This document shows, piece after piece, positions 30,766 to 42,638 of a stretch of 64,000 nt of DNA. The stretch's first letter is position 1. The number at the start of each line of letters is the position of its first letter. The stretch comes from Arctopsyche grandis (lineage: Eukaryota; Arthropoda; Insecta; Trichoptera; Hydropsychidae): positions 6,169,001-6,233,000 of the forward strand of contig NC_135366.1 of assembly GCF_051622035.1 (NCBI RefSeq). Reading direction: 5' to 3'. The notes beneath the pieces are model-generated. The model was not told the DNA's origin and made no database searches. It saw only the letters and a list, made by a program, of their open reading frames with translations. The translations under genes and the position numbers were made by a program.

Positions 30766-31620
30766 AGCCAGCAGTATGGCTCGGTGGTTGCACCGAGAGG
30801 TTACCGGGTTACCGGGTATCCCGTGCTAATCTTTAATGCTGCTGGTCAAACTTGAATATTTGTGACTCCAAGTCGATTGTTTCCTATCAGAGCTTGCCAA
30901 TTTATCTGATTTCATTGTTGAAACGGTTCCTCCATCAAATTGGCAAAAACCAGCCTACCCGCTATGTCACGAATATCTGAATTTGATTTATGCCCAATAT
31001 GTAAAAAATTATGTACAAGCATAGATGTATAATACGGGTCTACGTGACGAGACAGAATGTTAAATTACAGAAAACACAAATATCGGAAGGCAAAGATCGA
31101 AAATCGAAAGATCTTAAGTCGAAAGATCAAAAACATGCTTTTCCTCCCATATTCTGCGCGCGCACATTAATACGGGAGGAAAAGCCTGTTCCTCTTGTTC
31201 CTGTTGTATCCTGCTCGCGCAAATTAAGTGAGTATGTATCGTTTACCATGCACCATTTTTTTTGATCTTTCGACTTAAGATCTTTCGATTTTCGATCTTT
31301 GCCTTCCGATATTTGCGTTTTCTGTAACTTAACATTCTGCCTCGTCACGGAGACCAGTATAATACATAGATGTATAGTACAAATGTATTATATATCTATG
31401 TGTACATGTCTAAATTCATAGATGACACTATGGATTAATTCATTAATTAATTGATTGTTAATTTCTTCAGCCTCTTCAGTGTTCTTCAGCCTCTTCAGTG
31501 TTCTTCAGCCTCTCGAAATACAACGATTTATATAATTAAAAAAATGCTGTAATGTTTGTAATTAATTGTCTTGGAAGACGCATTGGGGATTAACTGATCA
31601 GCCTTCCTAGTGAATATCTA
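30766..31620 (+). mobile_element. SINE, plus copy split by foldback MITE
   Basis: The head AGCCAGCAGTATGGCTCGGTGG and the body run to about 31026, then the 31036-31356 element, then the 3' part (CTCTCGAAATACAACGATTTA, AAGACGCATTGGGG, CAGCCTTCCTAG). The region 31460-31510 has a CTTCAGTGTTCTTCAGCCT tandem repeat. Confidence 0.78.
31036..31356. mobile_element. Foldback MITE (family F), deleted left arm, GTATAATAC duplication
   Basis: GGGTCTACGTGACGAGAC...CGTCACGGAGACC with 9-bp GTATAATAC at 31027-31035 and 31357-31365. The terminal inverted repeats are about 95 bp. The right arm continues through GGGAGGAAAAGCCTGTTCC and CAAATTAAGTGAGTATGT, but the left arm lacks the corresponding ~80 bp present in the copy at 36951-37355. 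No coding sequence. Confidence 0.85.
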
Positions 31621-31854
31621 TATATGTAATAAAAATGTGTATGTAAGTAAATAAATATGTCGGAACAAGTTTCTTTTATATGTAACTGAGGCGAGCAAGT
31701 GGACGAAACATGTCCATAGAGCTAAAAGAGTGCTTTTTAAAATACACAAGTATGAAATACGAAAATTTTGTTATCATTTAAATAATTTAAAAGTTTTTTT
31801 TTTAATAATTGATAATACACAATGCAACTCGTCTTATACATATGTATATATTTA

Positions 31855-32402
<548 letters not shown>

Positions 32403-32439
32403 TTACGACCAACTAGACATATTGAATTAGACAACTAGG

Positions 32440-32732
32440 CTTGATAATAATCAATGGGACATATTACACTATCAATATCATCACGCAATCCACGCGTATC
32501 GCAATCCATGCGTATGGGCGACAACACACAGCGATGAACGTGGCACATGGTTTTACCCCAAATTTACCCCCTGGAGTGTTTTCGGTAAAATTTTATCCTT
32601 GCTTCACAGTGATTGATTACGGTGTATCCCATATTTGAAGAAATATAGGAGACCCCCCACAGTGGAGAGCCGAGCACACGACGTGTCATTCTTCCCTGTG
32701 TGATTTCGCCGTATCACGATCCGTATTGATAG
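32440..32732. repeat. CaMKK intron repeat (CTATCAATA...TATTGATAG) with inserted MITE piece
   Basis: ACACTATCAATATCATCACGC at the left and CACGATCCGTATTGATAG at the right match a compact copy at 50325-50366, where the two are adjacent. The intervening 32512-32700 part resembles the MITE at 54111-54385 (GGGCGACAACACACAG, CCTGGAGTGTTTTCGGTAAA, TTACGGTGTATCCCATATTT). Confidence 0.65.
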
Positions 32733-33086
32733 TGTAACGTATACTAAACAGAGCCGCCGAGTAATTGCGATCGGATTAGACCGGGTAGCGTCCTGAGAGA
32801 CCGTGTGACCGGGGTAAGTGGTTTTAAGGATTAGCGACAAGCTAAGTGCATGAAACAATGATTGCACTTCTCATACCGTGGGAATACATATCCAAATACG
32901 TGACTATACAGTAGGTAAACAGATTAGACGTCCTGAGAGATCTACCCCTTATAAGGCGGTACGTAGTCGATATCAGGTCATTCTGGACGGAGCACTGGCA
33001 ATGCGTGTATCTCCTTAATCATCAATAAATGATGTGAAACGACTGTTGGCCTTTTACTTGGATCCTCCACCCACCCCTACGCAACA
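32733..33086 (+). mobile_element. Solo LTR, Gypsy-like family G
   Basis: TGTAACGTATACT...CCCCTACGCAACA with ATAG at 32729-32732 and 33087-33090. The 3' half (CCTTATAAGGCGGTACGTAG, TCATCAATAAATGATGTG, ACTTGGATCCTCCACCCACC) is shared by all family G copies. Confidence 0.88.
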
Positions 33087-33863
33087 ATAGTGTAATAGAT
33101 CAGTATCAATAGTGAATCCAGGTTGTTTTGAAATCCTCAAACTCATCACGATCCGTATTGATTACTATCAATACCCCCCCATTGGGTACGATTTAATGGT
33201 GCATTTAGAAAAATAACTTTGCTCCTTAGAACGAATCATTTACGCATTAGAATAAAAGAAATTACGCATTAGATAAATATATTCCTGCTAAATAAAAAAT
33301 GTTATATTCCTATATAAATTTTTTTATTTAACAGGAATATATTATACATACATACACTTTTTTATGTTCTTCATATTTTTTTTCTATTGCTGTTTTTTCT
33401 TTAATATATTGTAAAGCCCGCTTTAAAGGCTAAAGAATTTGACCCTTAAAGCCCTCAACATGAGCCCACCACCCCCCTCAACGAATCAGTGTAAGAGACC
33501 CTTTCGTTTTTCTTTAATATATTAGAAAATATTTTTAAATTGTACATTTATATTTTTAAATGATATAATATATTTTTAATTCACACAAATTTTATAAAAT
33601 GCTAACGATAAATGCACATTTAAATGTACTCGTATTTAATATTATATTCAAAATAATTCAAATTCAATTTTTCAGCTAATTAACAATTATTTATATTCAT
33701 ATGTACATATATACATACGTTAATTTATGCATGTGTAACTTCCAACCACTTTAGTGGCGCTTTTGGCTACAAACACAATATTTACTAAATGGCTGAATTA
33801 TATATTACATTAGTTTATTCATTCAGATTGTACTAGACAAAATTTTCCCACATTAATTATCTA

Positions 33864-34121
<258 letters not shown>

Positions 34122-34652
34122 TCAATCGTGTTTGTATTGTATTAGAGTTTACTTCCTCGAGGGCCCGCGAATGCCCTCGAGACCCTTTTTTGGGACCTCG
34201 GAACTTGCGCAGCGTTGCGTGTTCGGAAAAAAAGTCTTATTGTTGAGTTTTCAACGATAAATCAACCTTCGGCTTATTCAGTTTGACGCGGGTGTTGAAA
34301 GATCCGGACTCACAATGTGTTATTTATATCTTACGATAAGAGGAGCGTGTTCGAAATTTGTCGATACTTGGGACTTTATTCAGGTCGCGAACTACACCCT
34401 GAACCGTTTAGGTCTTAACTTGATTACTCAATACCGACGTGTCAACATTAAACGATAGATGGAGAAGTTTTGGGACAATCTAGTATTTTTTCCGTTGGCA
34501 AGCAACTACATAGAGTTTCTTCAATTACAGTTTTACAAATGGAATCTAACTAAAATTACTAGTTTTCTTACCACCGTTAAGGGATTATATTCGTATATGA
34601 TGCAAGTAGATACATTAAGTTGAAAGTCAAAGTTTTATTTTATTTTTAAAAA

Positions 34653-35115
34653 CTAGCAGCGTGGACTATTGGTTAGCATATATGATTTCGAACATAGTGG
34701 TTACGGGTTCGAGTCCCAATGGTTGCTGCTGGCCAGACCTTGGTTTGTGACTCCAGGTCGATCGTTTCCTATCAGAGTTTGCCAATTTATCTGATTTTCT
34801 TTGAAACGGTTCCAACAAATCGGTAACCTCTACCTCAGCATCTCGAATTTCACTGATTCGTATAAAAATGCTGCAAATATGTTCATAAAATGTCACGTGA
34901 ATTTCGAGTTTTTTAGCATCTTGAAAGTTGACGATTTATGTATAAATGCTCCGAAAATGTAAGTCTATCAAAAGTTTGTTAAAATTTATTCATAAATGTC
35001 TCTATGATGCTGTGTTAAAACTATTCCAAAAATTGTATATTGATGTTTGTAATTGGCCAGGAAGGCGCATTGGGGTTTACCTGTTAGGCCTTCCCGGTAT
35101 ATATATGTATAAGAC
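34653..35115 (+). mobile_element. SINE, plus copy (head type 2)
   Basis: The head CTAGCAGCGTGGACTATTGG...TACGGGTTCGAGTCCCAATG has a perfect B-box-like GGTTCGAGTCC. The body has CAGGTCGATCGTTTCCTATC, and the 3' end is AATTGGCCAGGAAGGCGC...GGCCTTCCCGGTATATA. Confidence 0.85.
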
Positions 35116-35204
35116 TAAAAACTATGTATATTTTCTAATGATGACATTACGGGTAAACTTGTACATACATATATAAATTTATGGATTATAAATTTGAATT
35201 CATA

Positions 35205-35450
35205 TTCAAATAGTGGTGACAAATGGTAGGTAGAATGGTTTTCCCAAATTTATGAGGAACCGTTTCAACAATAAAATCAGATAAATTAGCAAACTCTGAT
35301 AAGGATCTGATAGACTTTTAGTCACACATATTCAAGTCAGACCAGCAAAACCTCAGAAATACTCGGAATAAATTCTTTTCAATTGAGGTCAACTCAGGGC
35401 TCAAGGCCGGGAACCTCTCGGTGGTTAGCATTAACGTAACCAACGAGCTA
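35205..35450 (-). mobile_element. SINE, minus copy
   Basis: CAAATAGTGGTGACAAATGG, GGAACCGTTTCAACAATAAA, CAAACTCTGATAAGGA, then the head region (CCTCTCGGTGGTTAGCATTA) on the minus strand. Confidence 0.72.
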
Positions 35451-35639
35451 ATATGTATATATAAAAACGAACGGTATTTATGTATGTGTGTTTGTATGTG
35501 TGAGTGCGTGAAGAAATATGGGGATTTCAAAAAAACTAATTTTAGAATACCAGGAGTATACGTTACGCAGACAATAAAACCACAGAGACATATATGGTGA
35601 AAAATCAGGCGAAACATGAGATATAACAATAACTCAAGG

Positions 35640-35840
35640 TTTGCAACAGAAAATTGGGAAGGAAAATCCAATTTTACAGGAACCTTTTCAATGAAAATCA
35701 GAAAAATTGGCAAATTCTGATAAGAAACGATCGACCTTGACAAACTAAGGTCTAGCCAACAACGAATCTAGTGGGAATCGAACCCATGACATCATACACG
35801 AAATAATTCAACACTCACCACTAGATCACGCTGCCGGTTA
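35640..35840 (-). mobile_element. SINE, minus copy with good tRNA-like head
   Basis: The minus strand reads CCGGCAGCGTGATCTAGTGG (A-box-like), then ATGGGTTCGATTCCCACTAG (perfect B box), then the family core up to ACCTTTTC. The 3' half is missing. Confidence 0.78.
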
Positions 35841-36779
35841 AATTTAAAAAGTCGATGGTCTAAATTTGCTTCAATGCTTTCGTAGAGTTAGGACGATTTC
35901 AAATCATGTCCACTTTAGTGAAACATTCTGTATATTAAATTAAACTGTCTCAAAGAATATGTACTTCAAATAAATAAAAAAAAATTGATTTTCATTTTAT
36001 ATCATTCAAATGTCAAAAGCAGAATTTATACAAAAAAATAAAGACTTTTTTTATATACCTACATACATAACTGCTTCAAACAATCGATTAAGCAGAATTC
36101 ACAAAAGTGGAATGGATTTCAGGCACTGGAAAACTTTCAGAACCACCTTGAAGTTTGATCTGAAAGTTCGACTCGTTTCGAAGGACGTCAATGTAAATAA
36201 TCGTCGGTTTTCGTGACCAGAGTACGAGTCGTAAAAAAATGATTTAGCAATGTCGCAATTTAAAAGTACTTCGTAAATCAACGTTATTACGCTGATATAT
36301 ATATACATACATATATAATATATAAAAATTTGTAACCATTGAAGAGCAGCTTATATTACATTCTGGCTGTGGAAAAACTGTGCAATTCTTTGTGGCAAAG
36401 AAAAAGCAATTTTCCGTCGTTCGTCTCGTTTTAATTTGTTTACGGTGTAGTGCATCGGATATATGGGGACTTTCGTGATTTTCAATTATCTTATCTGCAT
36501 ACTTCACATAATTGCCTCGACACTGTTCTGTCCACTCTTAAATCTGTAGGAGGATGCAATTAATTGGAAAGCTGTCAACTAGAAAGGACAGTTGGAAGAG
36601 ACAAGTATAACAGAGCGTCTGTAAAATGCATTATAAAGTGACGTTTATCGCTTTGGATATACTACGAAGTTAAAATCTCGGCTTATTCCATTTACATTTC
36701 AGCTTAAGTGAATCATATTAGTTTTACATTCATATCTCGGATATTCAAGCTTTGGAATATTTTGAGCGGGAAACTCCAA

Positions 36780-36890
36780 CTACGGCGAAGCAACACGATA
36801 ATTTTAAATATATATTTATTTATTTTTTATTTAGTCATGTTTAAGCGGTTTATATTACAAATACCGAGCGAAGCCGGGTAATACAGCTAG
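36780..36890 (+). mobile_element. Helitron 3' end fragment (family H1)
   Basis: The sequence from CATGTTTAAGCGGTTTATAT to GAGCGAAGCCGGGTAATACA and GCTAG, followed by T, matches the 3' terminus of 7308-8758 (reverse). The 5' end was not identified, so the left limit is arbitrary. Confidence 0.6.
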
Positions 36891-36950
36891 TATGATATAA
36901 TAAATACCATATTTTCAATATCAAAATTAAAGAAGATACGTATTATCTAT

Positions 36951-37355
36951 GGGTCTACGTGACGAGACAGAATGTTAAATTACAGAAAACACAAATATCG
37001 GAAGGCAAAGATCGAAAATCGAAAGATCTTAAGTCGAAAGATCAAAAAAAAAAGGGTGCATGGTAAACGGTACATACTCACGTACATACTCACTTAATTT
37101 GCGCGAGCAGGGTACAACAGGAACAAGAGGAACAGGCTTTTCCTCCCGTATTCTGCGCGCGCACATTAATACGGGAGGAAAAGCCTGTTCCTCTTGTTCC
37201 TGTTGTATCCTGCTCGCGCAAATTAAGTGAGTATGTACCGTTTACCATGCACCATTTTTTTTGATCTTTCGACTTAAGATCTTTCGATTTTCGATCTTTG
37301 CCTTCCGATATTTGCGTTTTCTGTAATTTAACATTCTGTCTCGTCACGGAGACCG
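36951..37355. mobile_element. Foldback MITE (family F), full-length copy
   Basis: Near-perfect foldback: about 190-bp arms from GGGTCTACGTGACGAGAC through GGTACAACAGGAACAAGAGG to TTTTCCTCCCGTATT, then a loop of about 20 bases (CTGCGCGCGCACATT) and the reverse complement back to CGTCACGGAGACC. Flanks ATTATCTAT (36942-36950) and ATTATCTAC (37356-37364), a 9-bp duplication with one mismatch. The duplication overlaps the 5' tip of Helitron H2 at 37360. Long inverted repeats plus a 9-bp target suggest a Mutator-like origin, unproven. Confidence 0.87.
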
Positions 37356-37359
37356 ATTA

Positions 37360-37719
37360 TCTACATATATATGTATATAAAATTGAATGTCTGTGTGTGT
37401 GTCTCAAATAGGCTCCTAAACCACTGAACGGATTACGATGGAACTTTCAGGATTTATTGTTTGTATGTCCGGGGAGATTAATGTGAAAAAAAATCGCCGA
37501 AAAATGGGAACGGAAACGAGAAAAACGTGAATGAGTGTCATTGCAACGCTATAATTTCGAACGTGTTCGCTGCCAAATGGGAACGGGAACGAGAACGGAA
37601 ACGGGAACGGGAACGGGAACGAGAAAGGGAACGGGAACGGGATCGGGAACGGGATCGGGAACGGGAACGGGAATTGCATTCGTTATTGTGGCGTTGCGAC
37701 GCATACCGGGTTCAGCTAT
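37360..37719 (+). mobile_element. Non-autonomous Helitron (family H2)
   Basis: Starts TCTACATATATATGTATATA after A and ends GCGTTGCGACGCATACCGGG then TTCAGCTAT before T (final CTAG mutated to CTAT). The interior holds ACCACTGAACGGATTACGAT and a (GGGAAC)n hexamer array at 37575-37673. Confidence 0.8.
37575..37673 (+). repeat. (GGGAAC)n hexamer array
   Basis: About 14 hexamers with GAGAAC and GGGATC variants, inside Helitron H2. The other H2 copy at 17172 has only one or two units (AATGGGAACGGGAATTG), so the array expanded in this copy. Confidence 0.9.
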
Positions 37720-38394
37720 TATAAAAATAAAATTAACAATAGATGAAAGGGGGAAAACCTTGAATTAATTAATAGACACCGTCAAAATGACAAGAAAGGA
37801 TGAATTCAAATGTATAAAAAATATAAAAGTATTAATTCCAGACTGACACGAGCGACCTAAATATCCGAATAATAAAACCAACGAAGGTCGCAAAAATCTG
37901 TTTACTTCAGAAAACTACAATACGATTATATCGGTTTTCAAACGAAGTCATTCGCGATTTCAAGGCGAAATCAAAAACTCACCACGATAACAACTCAACC
38001 CCCATCCAATCAGACGCGCATAATAATGAAAAATGAATAATAAAATCGAATGGGACGAATCAATCACCGACACTGAATATTCGATCGCCCAGGGCCGGAC
38101 ACGAACGAGACCCGCGGGGGAAATTGTCTCGTAAATATGTCAAATCTATTCCGATTCATTCATTTGTATCATGTTTATGTTTACGTCCGGAAAACACAAT
38201 ACAATCTCCATTTTCCCACATCCATTTATAATATTACGTTACTGTGAGATTCTCGAATCGCTGAGGCTGCTGCGCTTCTCAAAAAGGCCCCCCCTGATAT
38301 TTTGATGTCCCTTTAAAATCGTGACTAGCCCAACGTTTTGGGGAACTCCATTTTTATTACAAGGTTTATATTAGCTTTACTTCGTCCATTAGGG

Positions 38395-38576
38395 GTGGGC
38401 CGCACCGTGCAACTTTGTCGGCCGACTAGTTGCGCGACACGAAAAAATGTATGGAAATGTGTGCGACAAACATGTTGACGGGTGTATCATGTCCTATTTA
38501 CCTGCATGCATGGGTCTGGTCGCCCTCAACCAAGTCGCTCGCAAGTCACACGGTGCGGCCCAGCCCTTAGTATGGA
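38395..38576. mobile_element. MITE with GGGCCGCACCGTG ends
   Basis: Left TAGGGGTGGGCCGCACCGTG and reversed right TAAGGGCTGGGCCGCACCGT. Same family as 26570-27018. The inner left GTCGGCCGACTAGTTGCG is matched in the other copy. No clear target duplication. Confidence 0.75.
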
Positions 38577-38879
38577 CAAACTTCCTACACATTTTGCCCG
38601 GTTAGGTCAACGATGAAAATTTTAATCGATTTTTATAGTTCGATGGTGAAAAATAATCGTAATAAACACTTCTAAATTTTCAGAATTTTTGAAGACGGTG
38701 ACGTTTAATAGGTATTAACCTTATGTGTTTGACTTTCCGCCACCCACTCGTCAGATTTTAATTGTTTAAACGCCTATAACTTTATCTTTTTCACACTATA
38801 TCTTATAAAATTTGCATTATATGCTCTCATTATCTCTCATTTATATTTATACTCATAATTATTTTTTTATATAGATAGC

Positions 38880-39292
38880 TATATACCAGGAAGGCTTGAC
38901 AGGAAGACCCCAATGCGCCTTCCTGGACGATTAATTACAAACAATTCAGCATTTTTATTATTACATAAATCACTGTATTTCCAGAAGTTGAAGAACGCGA
39001 AATAACAATTAATTAATTAATTAATTACAAAATTAATCCATAGAGACATCTATGGATTAAGATTTTGTAAATAATTTTTACAAATTATACACAATAAATA
39101 CAGAAGATTTGTGACAATAGGAAAGATGATTTTTTGACAATTTTGAGGAACCGTTTCAACAATGATCAGATAAAATTGGTAAACTCTGATAAGAACCCCC
39201 AAATCTAACCAGCATTATGGCAGATCGTACCCGCTGATCACTTGGTGCTAAACATACACGCTACCATTAAGCCATACTGCTGGCTAAACTTC
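38880..39292 (-). mobile_element. SINE, full-length minus copy
   Basis: From ACCAGGAAGGCTTGACAGGA through AATGCGCCTTCCTGG, GGAACCGTTTCAACAATG and CAAACTCTGATAAGA to the tRNA-like head on the minus strand (GCCAGCAGTATGGCTTAATGG), ending at TTTAGCCAGCAG. Confidence 0.85.
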
Positions 39293-39860
39293 ACTAATAG
39301 ATTATATAATGAATGATACGTGTTACGGCCAAATGTGAGCACGATAGATTTTGATAGATCTCTGCTGACTTTCTGGCTTGACTTTTGATGGACAAGGTAC
39401 CACTTCCGATCTGACATACATACATTATTTTGCCTAAAATTCCTTTTCACGTTGATATTTTGGATGTCATGGTGGAAATAACCCGTAGAAAGGTTTAACA
39501 GGTCATCGTTTTAAATACATAACCTCAAATTTGTAAATCGATCTGTTTTTATTACAAGGTTTATATTAGATCGCTTTGAAAATTTGCCATGTTGCGAGGC
39601 TTGGCCGCCGATAGCGATTTCAATGTCGGTGCTGGGGAAGGTGGACGGTAAGCCCAACCGGCCTTGTTTTGTGCAAATTCAGGCCGTGACCAGTACAATG
39701 TGGCCTAAATTAGGCGAGATTGTGCGTTGTTGAGCGATATCCCCCTCCTCTCTAAATTTTAACGACCAGCACATTGGAACGCATTCTTACTCTAGCAACG
39801 TAAGCCGGGGTATGGGGTATCTCTTGGAACGCATACATTGCAAGAGACCTGAGTGTATTT

Positions 39861-40091
39861 CAGTAGCGGCTCGTGAGATTTTATAGTGGGGGGGGGGGGG
39901 GGGGGGCTGCAGAGATTATTCAGGCTGTAGTAGCTCGTTAACCAAACCGATGATTGGATGAAGACAAAAATAGCTTGAATATGTACTATTCTGGGAGGTC
40001 TGCAGCCCCGCAGTCCATGTGGACGACAAAAATAGCATGCATTTGTACTGTACAGGGAGGACTGCAGCCCCGCAGTTACGAGCCGCTATTG
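39861..40091. mobile_element. hAT-like MITE with G-run
   Basis: CAGTAGCGGCTCGTGAGATT...ACGAGCCGCTATTG with flanks GTGTATTT (39853-39860) and GTGTAGTT (40092-40099), 7 of 8 matching. A poly-G run of about 17 bases lies at 39890-39906. Confidence 0.85.
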
Positions 40092-40148
40092 GTGTAGTTG
40101 CAAATTCAAGTTGGAATCGCAGTTTTTTAGATATGAGCGCGCGTAATG

Positions 40149-40305
40149 GTGCTTACGGACTAAACCAACGACGATTTTGGGCCAACTTTTTAACAAGCAG
40201 TAGCGTACAAAATATCGAAATAAAAATTAAATTTTAAAATTGAAATTAAATATCAAAATCAAGCTAAAGAGCGAGATTGAGCTAAAATTAGATCATCGTT
40301 GATGT
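40149..40305 (-). repeat. Dispersed repeat R1, short reverse copy
   Basis: TTACGGACTAAACCAACGAC...CTAAAATTAGATCATC is the reverse complement of the R1 ends with an internal deletion. Only about 520 bp separates it from the full copy at 40831, in opposite orientation. Confidence 0.8.
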
Positions 40306-40830
40306 TTTGAATTACAACAATGTTTTGAATTAAGACGATGCGCATTTAAAACCAGAGAAATATTATAATTTCTCTGCTTACGAGCGAAAAAAAAATATTG
40401 TTAAAGTCGTCACGAGATGTTACTGTATTTCTACCGTCGACAATCGATAAAAAAAAACAATTCATAAAAAAACGCGGTGTCGGATGTCGGTGATTTGTCA
40501 AAGGGTTTTTTTTCTTTCGTCGAAATAAAATTAATAATCACACATTATCCGATAAAATTTACCTCTGAAATGATTTAATTAATTGATTTATTTCGACGAG
40601 AGAAACAATTGAAGAATAAAAAAATCCGTTTGATGTCACCGACAACACCCCGGGTTAGCAAAAATCGTTGGATCACCCATACTAACACATGATATATTCT
40701 CAGTAACTGCGCATTACGGGGAAGTAAAAATAATAATTCTTTGATTTTTTTTTCGATCTTAGTGCGTATCTACGTAAGTCAAAACATCTTCGACAAACAA
40801 AAGTCGAGGATTACCTGTATGTGATTGTTG

Positions 40831-41101
40831 ATGATCTAATTTTAGGTCAATCTCGAAACTTTATTTAAATTGGGCATGTTCTGTTATAACTTTCAATATT
40901 TAATTTTAATTTTAATATATTGATTATAATTTTATTTTGATATTTGAATTTAATTTTAATATAATAATAATATTTTTAATTTTGATATTTAATTTCAATT
41001 TTTAAATTTAATTTTTATTTCGATATTTTGTACGCTACTGGTTTTATCCTGCTGGTTAAATCGTTGGACCAAAATCGTCGTTGGTTTGGTCCGTACGCAG
41101 C
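40831..41101 (+). repeat. Dispersed repeat R1, copy 2
   Basis: Very close to 14443-14709 over its whole length, ending GTTTGGTCCGTACGCAG. Confidence 0.88.
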
Positions 41102-42185
41102 ATAACACAGTTTGGAAAACGCAAAAGTGAGAATAAATAGCCTTTTCGAGGTCGACGTCCTTTATTATGATTATCAGTTTCTGTTTTCGCCTCGTTCTGT
41201 GGGCTCGAGTTTGGTTCGTTCTTGCCCTTTTTGTTTTCGCATTCGTGCCGGCAGAGGGCGCCAGTGTAGCCCCATCCCTTCACATTTTGCGCCCACGCGA
41301 CTTCTTCAGCTTAATTCGCTCGTTTATTATCTTCAGACAAAAAATAGATTTCCTCCCCACGACACAAAGGACAAGTGTCACAAAGTTTATTGTATATACT
41401 TTTTATTTCTTTAACAGCATGGTGAAAAATCGTCGATATAACGAGTTTTGTAAGAATAAAAATAGACATTTCATATTTGCTACATATGTATAGTACCATG
41501 ACAGGTAGCCCTAAATCGACAAATTCAAACATTTTATATAATATAGATATTCAGATATTAATTACAAACCGCAAGCATATGTATGCTTGCAGCAAACGAA
41601 ACATTTGGACAAGCTGAATTTGTGACATGAAGGGAATGCTGTTTTATTTGTCGAAATAATGAGGTCATACGAATTAGCAATGACCTAAAGAAACGCCCTT
41701 CCCAGCTGGAAACCACGAGCACGTACATGGCGTACGATTCAGTGTGTTTGCGCCTTTAGACCCACTATGCAGTAATCATAGAGCAAATCGAATTAGATTT
41801 TCGAATCCAGCCGTGATTTCAATCAACGACCTCTCAATTGGTAAAATATTGTTTAACGAGTGAGATAGGTTTGAGCTGTAATATTAACTATAATTGTCTT
41901 ATATTTGATCTATAATATAATATTTCAGAAATAATACTATCATAATTTAAAACGATTTATATTTCTCTCACAATAAGTAGAAGACTGTATTTAAACTAAT
42001 ACTCTTTATATTGCCAATATAAAGAGTATTAGTTTCAAGTATTGCCAATATAAAGAGTATTAGTTTCGTAAGCCTTAAAATATATTAAAGTTTGAGCATT
42101 TATATTGGTTTATTAACTGGAAATTGTATTATAATACTTCAGTCATATTATTATTATCATAAAAAAAGTATTTTAATTTCGTAAA
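41102..42185. other. CaMKK intron; perfect palindrome near 42000
   Basis: No gene seen. ACTAATACTCTTTATATTG is followed at once by CCAATATAAAGAGTATTAGT (41996-42034), a near-perfect palindrome with almost no loop; a third copy (GCCAATATAAAGAGTATTAG) is at 42047-42066. Confidence 0.6.
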
Positions 42186-42638
42186 TAGCCAGCAGCATAG
42201 CTCGGACGTTAAGCTTCTGCTTACCGTCAAGAAGGTGCCGGGTTCTATCCCTGAATGAAAATGAATTTTTCAGAGTATGCTGTTGGTCGGACCTAGATTT
42301 GTGACTCCAGGTTGATCGTTTCCTATCAGAGTTTGCCAATTTTCTCTGATTTCATTGTTGAAACGGTTCCCGGAAAAAAAAATTGGCTAAAAATCCTTCC
42401 TACCTACTATGTCACCACTATTTGAAAAATTTGATTGATGTACAATAAAAATTTATGTACAATTCATAGATGTCTCGTTAATTTGCGAGTTTTTTCAGTG
42501 TCTCGCAATTCAACGACTTATAATAAAAATGCTGTATTTGTATTTGTAATTGGCCAGGAAGGCGCATTGGGATTTACCTGTAAGGCCTTCCTGGTATATA
42601 TGTAAAATAAAATAAAAAAAAAATAAAATAAAAATAAT
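42186..42638 (+). mobile_element. SINE, full-length plus copy (head type 1)
   Basis: AGCCAGCAGCATAGCTCGGA head (A-box-like TAGCTCGGACG), GGGTTCTATCCC B-box region, core GACTCCAGGTTGATCGTTTC, 3' end GGCCTTCCTGGTATATATG and an A-rich AAATAAAATAAA tail. Very similar to the 49383 copy. Confidence 0.92.

Noticed and set aside
34653..35840. tRNA genes (tRNA-like A/B boxes in several places)
   Set aside because: The boxes sit in SINE heads followed by the common SINE body; cloverleaf arms are not complete, so these are tRNA-derived SINE promoters.
37416..37768. Arg/Glu-repeat or Phe/Pro-repeat protein
   Set aside because: Translation of the (GGGAAC)n array inside Helitron H2.
41112..41493. Open frames of 100-108 codons with hydrophobic start
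   Set aside because: No conserved domain recognised, overlapping alternative frames, no splice or start support; adjacent to repeat R1.
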